NCBI GenBank assembly: GCA_934661765.1
Contig: CAKUJT010000028.1
Location: 1-25,280 of the forward strand
Reading direction: 5' to 3'
Length of the DNA stretch: 25,280 nt
DNA from: an uncultured Senegalimassilia sp.
GTDB lineage: Bacteria > Actinomycetota > Coriobacteriia > Coriobacteriales > Eggerthellaceae
The translations under genes were made by a program, and so were the position numbers. Within the stretch, counting starts at the first letter, position 1. The number at the start of each line of letters is the position of its first letter. Of the stretch, positions 22,158 through 25,280 are shown piece by piece. The notes below the pieces were generated by a model. That model did not search any database, was not told the DNA's origin, and was given only the letters and a program-made list of their open reading frames with translations.

Positions 22158-23699
22158 ATGGCACATAACGCCTCAGGTCGGCTTGCCCAGCAAGCCCTTG
22201 AGCTCACCCGCAACAAGCTGCTGGTCAGTTTGCGCTTCATGAACGCCGCGTTCGCTCACCTCAAGCTGCTGGCGCAACCGGGTCAGACCATCGCCACCGA
22301 TGGCACGTACCTGCGCTACAGCCCGGCCGACGTGGCGCGCACCTTCGCGTCAAGCCCAGAGGAGCTTGCGCGCACGTACCTGCACATCATGCTGCACGAC
22401 GTGTTCCTGCACCCCTTCCCCAACCCGAACATGGACGCCGCGCGCTGGGATGCCGCATGCGACATAGCCGTCGAAGCGGTCATCACCCAGCTGGCATTGC
22501 CCGCCACGGCAAGCCCGCGCGCCGCGCGCCAAACGGCAGCCCTCGCCCAGCTTCAAACGGAATGCCCGCAGCTCACGGCCGAGGCGCTATACCGTTACTT
22601 CGCCGACAAGGGGTTAAGCGACCAGGAACTCGCGCAGCTGGCCGCGCCCTTCTTCGCCGACGACCACGAGCCCTGGCACCGCATGGCGGCCGAGGAGGCG
22701 GCACTCCGTCAGGCCCAAACGGGCGAGAAGCAGGAAAACGCCGCCGATTCCCCCGCCCCCGCCGCCGGCGAGGCGGGCAAGAACGGCACGGACATGCCCA
22801 TGCCCGACGAGGCGCGCAAGGCCAAACCCAACCACAAGGCCCACCGCGGCCTGTCGCTCGACGATATCACCGAAAAGGAGGCGCCCGAGCAGGCCCGCGG
22901 CGTGCAGGCGAACCGCTTCGCCGACACCGTCAACCTCGACCGCTCGCGCGATCAGTGGAAGAACGCAGCGCTGGAAATGGGCGTGCAGCTCGACTCCTAT
23001 ATCAAGCTTTGGGGCGTGGAAGGGTCGAACCTTTCCATGAACCTGCGCTCGGTCACGCGCCGCCGGCAGGACTTCACCGCTTTCTTGCGCAAGTTCGCGC
23101 GCATGGGCGAGCATGTACGCGTCAACGACGACGAGTTCGACTACGTCTATTATTGCTACGGCCTTTCGCGCTACGGCAACCTGCCGTTGATCGAGCCTTT
23201 GGAATACGTCGAAGAGCGACGCATCCGCGATTTCGTCATAGCTATCGACACTTCCGCGTCCACCAAAGACGGGCTGGTCAGGCGTTTTCTTGAGCGCACG
23301 TATTCCATCCTGTCCAACGAGACGGGCTTTTTCACCCGCATGAACGTGCATCTGGTGCAATGCGACGCCGCCGTAACGGCCGTCGACTGCATCCACAGCT
23401 TGGACGAGCTGGACGATTTCCTGGACAACGTGCAGGTCCAAGGCCTGGGCGGAACCGATTTCCGGCCCGTGTTCGCCTACGTCGAAGATGCGCTTGAACG
23501 AGGCGAGTTCCAAAACCTCGGCGGCCTTCTCTACTTCACCGACGGCCAAGGCACCTACCCCGCCCACAAGCCGTCCTTCGATACCGCCTTCGTGTTCCCC
23601 GACGCCGAGACCGCCGATGCAAGCGCACCGGTGCCGCCGTGGGCCATGAAGGCCGTCCTCGACGAAACGTTTACCGAGCAGGCCGTCGACCTAGCCTAG
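22158..23699 (+). CDS. DUF2201-type protein with metallopeptidase-like and VWA-like domains
   Basis: The protein has 513 residues. The N-terminal domain (1-110) carries H76-IML-H80-DVFL-H85 and WDAACDIAVEAVI, the layout of the putative metallopeptidase domain of this family. The spacing differs from HExxH, and aspartate replaces the usual glutamate. A charged linker follows (about 175-250). The C-terminal VWA-like domain has a metal-site motif D364-T-S-A-S368, G431-G-T-D and TDGQG (461-465). ATG 22158 follows GGGAGG. The same frame is open upstream to 21783, but that part reads as Pro/Arg-rich antisense of the leucine-rich-repeat gene. Such proteins work with the MoxR ATPase, here the next gene. 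Confidence 0.88.
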   Translation: MAHNASGRLAQQALELTRNKLLVSLRFMNAAFAHLKLLAQPGQTIATDGTYLRYSPADVARTFASSPEELARTYLHIMLHDVFLHPFPNPNMDAARWDAACDIAVEAVITQLALPATASPRAARQTAALAQLQTECPQLTAEALYRYFADKGLSDQELAQLAAPFFADDHEPWHRMAAEEAALRQAQTGEKQENAADSPAPAAGEAGKNGTDMPMPDEARKAKPNHKAHRGLSLDDITEKEAPEQARGVQANRFADTVNLDRSRDQWKNAALEMGVQLDSYIKLWGVEGSNLSMNLRSVTRRRQDFTAFLRKFARMGEHVRVNDDEFDYVYYCYGLSRYGNLPLIEPLEYVEERRIRDFVIAIDTSASTKDGLVRRFLERTYSILSNETGFFTRMNVHLVQCDAAVTAVDCIHSLDELDDFLDNVQVQGLGGTDFRPVFAYVEDALERGEFQNLGGLLYFTDGQGTYPAHKPSFDTAFVFPDAETADASAPVPPWAMKAVLDETFTEQAVDLA

Positions 23700-23726
23700 C
23701 ACCACCCCATCGAGCAAGGAGCAGCC

Positions 23727-25238
23727 ATGGATATCCAACAGGCGAAACAGCAGATCAAGTACACCATGCAGGCGTATTTCGCCAAAGACGAGTTCGGCGG
23801 CTACGCCCTGCCGCCGCAGCGCCAGCGCCCCATCTTCCTGCTGGGCGCGCCCGGCATCGGCAAAACCGCCATCGTCGAGCAGATCGCACAAGAGCTTGAG
23901 GTGGGCTTCGTTTCCTACTCCATGACCCATCACACGCGCCAAAGCGCGTTGGGCCTGCCGTTCATCGCCCAGAAGGAATACGGTGGGAAAACCTATGACG
24001 TGTCCGAATACACCATGAGCGAGATCATCGCCGCGGTCTACGACGCCATCGAGCAGACGGGGCACCGCGAGGGCATCCTGTTCCTCGACGAAATCAACTG
24101 CGTCTCGGAAACGCTCACGCCCGCCATGCTGCAGTTCCTGCAGTACAAGGTGTTCGGCCGCCACAAGGTCCCCGAGGGTTGGATCGTGGTAACGGCCGGC
24201 AACCCGCCCGAGTACAACCGCACGGCCCGCGACTTCGACCTGGCAACATGGGACCGCTTGAAGCGTCTTGACGTGGAGCCCGACTTCCAGGCATGGCGCG
24301 ATTATGCGCTCGGCCACGGCGTGCATCCGGCGGTCATCACCTACCTTGACGTTGAGCAGGACCACTTCTATCACCTGGAGACCACGCCCGACGGCAAGGA
24401 ATTCGTCACGGCCCGCGGCTGGGATGACCTGTCGAGCGCCATCAGGCTTTACGAGGCGCAGGACCTGCCCGTCGACGAGGTGCTCATCGGCCAATACGTG
24501 CAGGCTCCCCAGATCGCCAAGCGTTTCGCCGTGTACTACGACCTGTTCACGAAGTATCGCGCCGATTACCAGGTGGACCGTGTGCTTGCAGGCACTGCCG
24601 GCCCCGAAGTGGTCGAGCGAGCCCAGGCCGCGCCCTTCGACGAGCGCGTGTCGGTAGTAGGCCTGCTCTCCGACGCGCTTGCGGGCGTGCTGCGCGAGGC
24701 GGTGCTCGAGGAGGGCGCCGTGGAGTTCGCACACCCGCGCCTTGCGGCCATGCGCGACAAGCTTGAAGCCACCGGCACCGCCGATGCTACCGAGGAGGTG
24801 CGCGCACAGGAGGCCGAGGTGCGCCGTCTGCTGCGCACCGACCGCGCAAGCGGGCTTCTGTCCGAGCAGAAGTATCGCTCCTACGAGCGCGCCATCGACA
24901 TGCTGCAGCAAGCGCAGCACCTGGGAGCGCAAAGCGGGTCGCTTACGTTCGACCAGGTCAAAGAAGCGTTCTCCAAGATGCTCGGCGGGCTTGAGAACCG
25001 CGTTGAGCAGGGCGAGCAGGCCCTTGACCGCGCATTGGCGTTCGCCGAGCAGGCGTTCGGCGAAGGTCAGGAGATGCTGCTGCTCATCACCGACCTCTCC
25101 GCGAACCGCTACAGCATGGCTTTCATCAACGCACACGGAAGCGAGCGCTTCTTCAAGCACAATAGCGCGCTTCTGTTCGGCGATCGCGGCGCCGACCTGG
25201 CGGCCCGCATCAAGCAGACCGCACTCGACGAGGAATAG
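23727..25238 (+). CDS. MoxR-type AAA+ ATPase
   Basis: The protein has 503 residues. It shows Walker A GAPGIGKTA (40-48), Walker B GILFLDEIN (116-124), sensor 1 VVTAGNPPE (154-162) and the arginine-containing segment DRLKRLDV (177-184). A helical C-terminal half of about 250 residues is longer than in minimal MoxR proteins and is rich in Gln/Glu/Ala (about 345-470). MoxR ATPases usually act as chaperones with a VWA partner, here the gene 27 bases upstream. An AAGGAG site precedes ATG 23727. The client complex is not evident from this window. Confidence 0.92.
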   Translation: MDIQQAKQQIKYTMQAYFAKDEFGGYALPPQRQRPIFLLGAPGIGKTAIVEQIAQELEVGFVSYSMTHHTRQSALGLPFIAQKEYGGKTYDVSEYTMSEIIAAVYDAIEQTGHREGILFLDEINCVSETLTPAMLQFLQYKVFGRHKVPEGWIVVTAGNPPEYNRTARDFDLATWDRLKRLDVEPDFQAWRDYALGHGVHPAVITYLDVEQDHFYHLETTPDGKEFVTARGWDDLSSAIRLYEAQDLPVDEVLIGQYVQAPQIAKRFAVYYDLFTKYRADYQVDRVLAGTAGPEVVERAQAAPFDERVSVVGLLSDALAGVLREAVLEEGAVEFAHPRLAAMRDKLEATGTADATEEVRAQEAEVRRLLRTDRASGLLSEQKYRSYERAIDMLQQAQHLGAQSGSLTFDQVKEAFSKMLGGLENRVEQGEQALDRALAFAEQAFGEGQEMLLLITDLSANRYSMAFINAHGSERFFKHNSALLFGDRGADLAARIKQTALDEE

Positions 25239-25254
25239 CGCCAACAATGGCGAC

Positions 25255-25280
25255 GGGCTGCAGCTTGCAAGCTGCAGCCC
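25255..25280 (+). terminator. Terminator stem after the MoxR gene (cut by the edge)
   Basis: A perfect 26-base palindrome built of GGGCTGCAGCTTG and its complement starts 17 bases after the MoxR stop. The T tract expected of an intrinsic terminator would lie beyond the window. Confidence 0.7.

Noticed and set aside
20473..22242. Plus-strand open frame of 589 codons
   Set aside because: Antisense shadow of the leucine-rich-repeat gene; histidine/arginine-rich with no domain.
23691..25247. Minus-strand open frame of 518 codons
   Set aside because: It mirrors the MoxR gene almost end to end. The plus strand has the Walker motifs and the ribosome site.

Overview
The window looks like a piece of chromosome from a high-GC Gram-positive actinobacterium. 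A gut Coriobacteriia/Eggerthellaceae-type organism is my best guess, inferred from base composition, the type of Tad pilus locus (no outer-membrane secretin) and gene style, not from a database match. Codons are strongly GC-biased from about 2.6 kb to the right edge. Bases 570-2600 are visibly more AT-rich and look like accessory DNA.

Layout. (1) 1-2620 is an accessory region. It holds the 5' part of a secreted protein with 133-residue repeats (minus strand), a small serine recombinase of the Hin/Pin type (minus), and about 0.9 kb of hairpin-rich DNA with no convincing gene. (2) 2622-17467 is one very compact minus-strand array of 20 genes for a Tad/Flp pilus. Most genes overlap or nearly touch (ATGA or TGATG junctions), so it is probably one long operon. 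In transcription order: cpaB, tadZ, tadA, tadB, tadC, flp, two TadE-like genes, a giant TadG-like gene, a third TadE-like gene, a cysteine-containing membrane protein, a DUF192 protein, a zinc-ribbon protein, a prepilin peptidase, a second Flp-like pilin, two more TadE-like genes, a second TadG-like gene, a second CpaB-like gene and a second CpaF ATPase. This last gene is cut off exactly where the accessory DNA begins. (3) 17468-17906 is a long leader, followed by tRNA-Val(UAC) on the plus strand with a textbook terminator. (4) 18178-19854 is recN (minus), preceded upstream by a gene for a cytoplasmic BspA-type leucine-rich-repeat protein (20029-22062, minus). (5) Divergent from the latter is a two-gene plus-strand unit: a DUF2201-type VWA/metallopeptidase-like protein (22158-23699) and a MoxR-type AAA+ ATPase (23727-25238), closed by a perfect palindrome at the right edge.

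How the genes fit together. The Tad genes supply a motor (TadA), platform (TadB/TadC), localisation ATPase (TadZ), peptidase (TadV), two candidate major pilins and several pseudopilins for an adhesive pilus. The second half of the array, ending in CpaB2 and CpaF2, looks like an added or duplicated sub-module that has lost its ATPase C-terminus. The first TadA lacks a recognisable N-terminal signature that the second one has, so the two ATPases show complementary gaps. The recombinase beside a repetitive exported protein invites a test for DNA inversion. The MoxR/VWA pair probably forms a chaperone-like complex of unknown client. I found no CRISPR array, prophage structural gene or defence system.
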